DNA of 50,640 nucleotides from Oscillospiraceae bacterium. GTDB taxonomy: Bacteria > Bacillota > Clostridia > Oscillospirales > Oscillospiraceae. A model generated the notes under the pieces. That model saw nothing but the letters and a program-made list of their open reading frames with translations, had not been told where the DNA came from and made no database searches. The DNA lies in the NCBI GenBank assembly GCA_031260605.1, contig JAISLF010000067.1:1-50640 (forward strand), in the 5' to 3' direction. Shown piece after piece: positions 49,667 to 50,640 of this stretch. The first letter of the stretch is position 1. Each line of letters begins with the position of its first letter. The translations under genes and the position numbers were made by a program.

Positions 49667-50640
49667 CGCGGCGGCGGTTACTTTTTTCCGCTTCGCCGGA
49701 AAAAAGTAACCAAAAAAGGGGCGACTTCTTTAGAAGAAGCAATCTTGTTTTTATGCCGTGCGGGATTATGCTGCAATGTAGTCCCTGCCCACACCGCGAC
49801 AGGTGCGGAGTAGCGTCCGAACGCCAGCGAACCGCCGCACGCAGGGGCGAAGCTTGTTCGGGGTTAAAGACTCGGGTAAGGCTGTAGGTTGCCGCGAAGT
49901 GCGGTGAGGGTGGTAACCGGAAGGATGTTGCACGGACGATTGCTGACGCACATTGTGCGGCAATGTGGTGCGTGTCCCGACGGGGCGGGTGTTGTTGTGG
50001 CGGTCGGTGCAAACTTGCGGTTAAACTGTATACTCCGTTACTACAACAATCTCCGTAGGGGACGGCGTCCTCGACGTCCCTTGTTTGGTTTGCCGCAGAC
50101 ATTTGCGGCAGACCAACGCACCCTGCTGTGCGGGTGCGTCGGGTACATCCGTCTACTCCGCGCTTTGCGCGTCGTGACACGCAGGTGCGGGGTTGCCGCA
50201 ACAGCGCAGGAAATACTCGAATCCGCGCCAAAACTCTCTGGAGGACACCGCGGAACGCGGTGTCCAGTCCGCCGACCTCGTGGCAACAAGTGACGCACCT
50301 ACTTGCCGCACAACACAGCGCAGGCGCGGTGCGGGCGTGCTTCGCCAAGTCCGGTAACCACCCCACCGCAGTTCGCGGTATGCTACCGTCTTACCAAAGG
50401 GGACAACCCCGCGACAGGTTGCGCCCCTGCGTGCGGCGCAGCGCAAGCGTTCGCCTCAACCACCGCAATACGTCGCGGGGAAAGGCACACTCTGCATTGT
50501 CACCACCGCAGTTCCCGTATAAAAAAAAGATTGCTTCTTCTAAAGAAGTCGCCCCTTTTTGGTTACTTTTTCCGGCGAAGCGGAAAAAGTAACCGCCCGC
50601 CGCGTAGGCGCTTAGCTGCGCGAAGCTGCCAAGCTTCGCC
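49667..50640 (+). repeat. E4 core: giant imperfect palindrome, reaching the window edge
   Basis: The left terminal hairpin is the 6-T form (about 49676-49711), and the right one the 5-T form (50560-50594). The inverted arms are about 49745-50010 and 50270-50530: CCGCACGCAGGGGCGAAGC near 49837 mirrors GCGCCCCTGCGTGCGGCGC near 50424. The centre carries GGGGACGGCGTCC / GGACGTCCC arms near 50057. The flank unit begins at about 50595 and is cut by the window end; the last 101 bases equal bases 1-101. Confidence 0.88.

Noticed and set aside
1-50640. CRISPR array or prophage
   Set aside because: The direct and inverted repeats are not regularly spaced short units with unique spacers, and no cas, integrase, capsid, terminase or transposase gene is present.
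1-50640. Plasmid origin, given the identical ends
   Set aside because: No replication or partition gene is present, and the content is core chromosomal (rplI, rplU, rpmA, prs, pth, recG, mutS2).

Overview
The window looks like a chromosomal contig from an uncultured, anaerobic, spore-forming member of the Clostridia, probably an Oscillospirales-type gut bacterium. The evidence is indirect: the dipicolinate synthase pair dpaA/dpaB, a DacF/DacB-type D,D-carboxypeptidase, a DUF3870 protein, rubrerythrin, a c-di-AMP phosphodiesterase next to rplI, and the usual Firmicutes signals (strong AAGGAG ribosome binding sites, sigma-A promoters with 16-18 bp spacers, frequent TTG and GTG starts). No rRNA, tRNA, CRISPR, prophage or transposase gene was recognised. 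The first and last 101 bases are identical and lie inside a dispersed repeat, so the contig probably ends at that repeat.

Layout. 1-480 is repeat. 614-6665 holds a YwaF-type membrane protein, capA-yebC, a lipoprotein, a TSCPD protein, a small zinc-ribbon membrane protein and a secreted protein. 7016-15618 holds dpaAB, an AT-rich orphan, a Kef-type antiporter, a Cys-rich protein, a D,D-carboxypeptidase, DUF3870, a permease and pyrophosphatase. 15741-17066 is repeat E1. 17082-19970 is a leader-peptide/attenuator unit followed by mgtA. 20085-22780 is gdpP-rplI. 22951-24230 is repeat E2. 24301-25031 is rplU-rpmA. 25146-33210 is one long leftward operon: prs, GtrII-type membrane protein, pth, mpg, GT2-GtrA, phosphodiester glycosidase and a PIG-L-like protein. 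33425-34812 holds rubrerythrin and a LuxR-type regulator. 35072-36600 is repeat E3. 36626-48013 is a second long leftward operon: galU, larC, ABC-F, birA, bioY, recG, hslO, recO, mutS2 and a short pyrophosphatase-like gene. 48111-49427 is an acyltransferase broken by an in-frame amber codon. 49513-50640 is repeat E4.

The most unusual structure is the repeat family. Each core is about 0.93 kb and ends in a perfect 14-15 bp hairpin. The two halves of each core are diverged inverted copies of each other, so each unit is a giant imperfect palindrome. Copies lie in the gaps at operon boundaries and often directly abut sigma-A promoters. Reading frames are not preserved between copies, so they look non-coding. 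One variant terminal hairpin differs by paired changes on both arms, which suggests the fold is maintained.

Other points worth checking are the mgtA leader (a 33-codon ORF starting M-D-S-D-P, then an intrinsic terminator), an apparently leaderless gdpP with an altered GGGGH motif, a hairpin inserted between the rplI Shine-Dalgarno and its start codon, L27 without the Firmicutes N-terminal extension or prp, a PIG-L-like domain that has lost its metal ligands, and a likely CTG start for pth.
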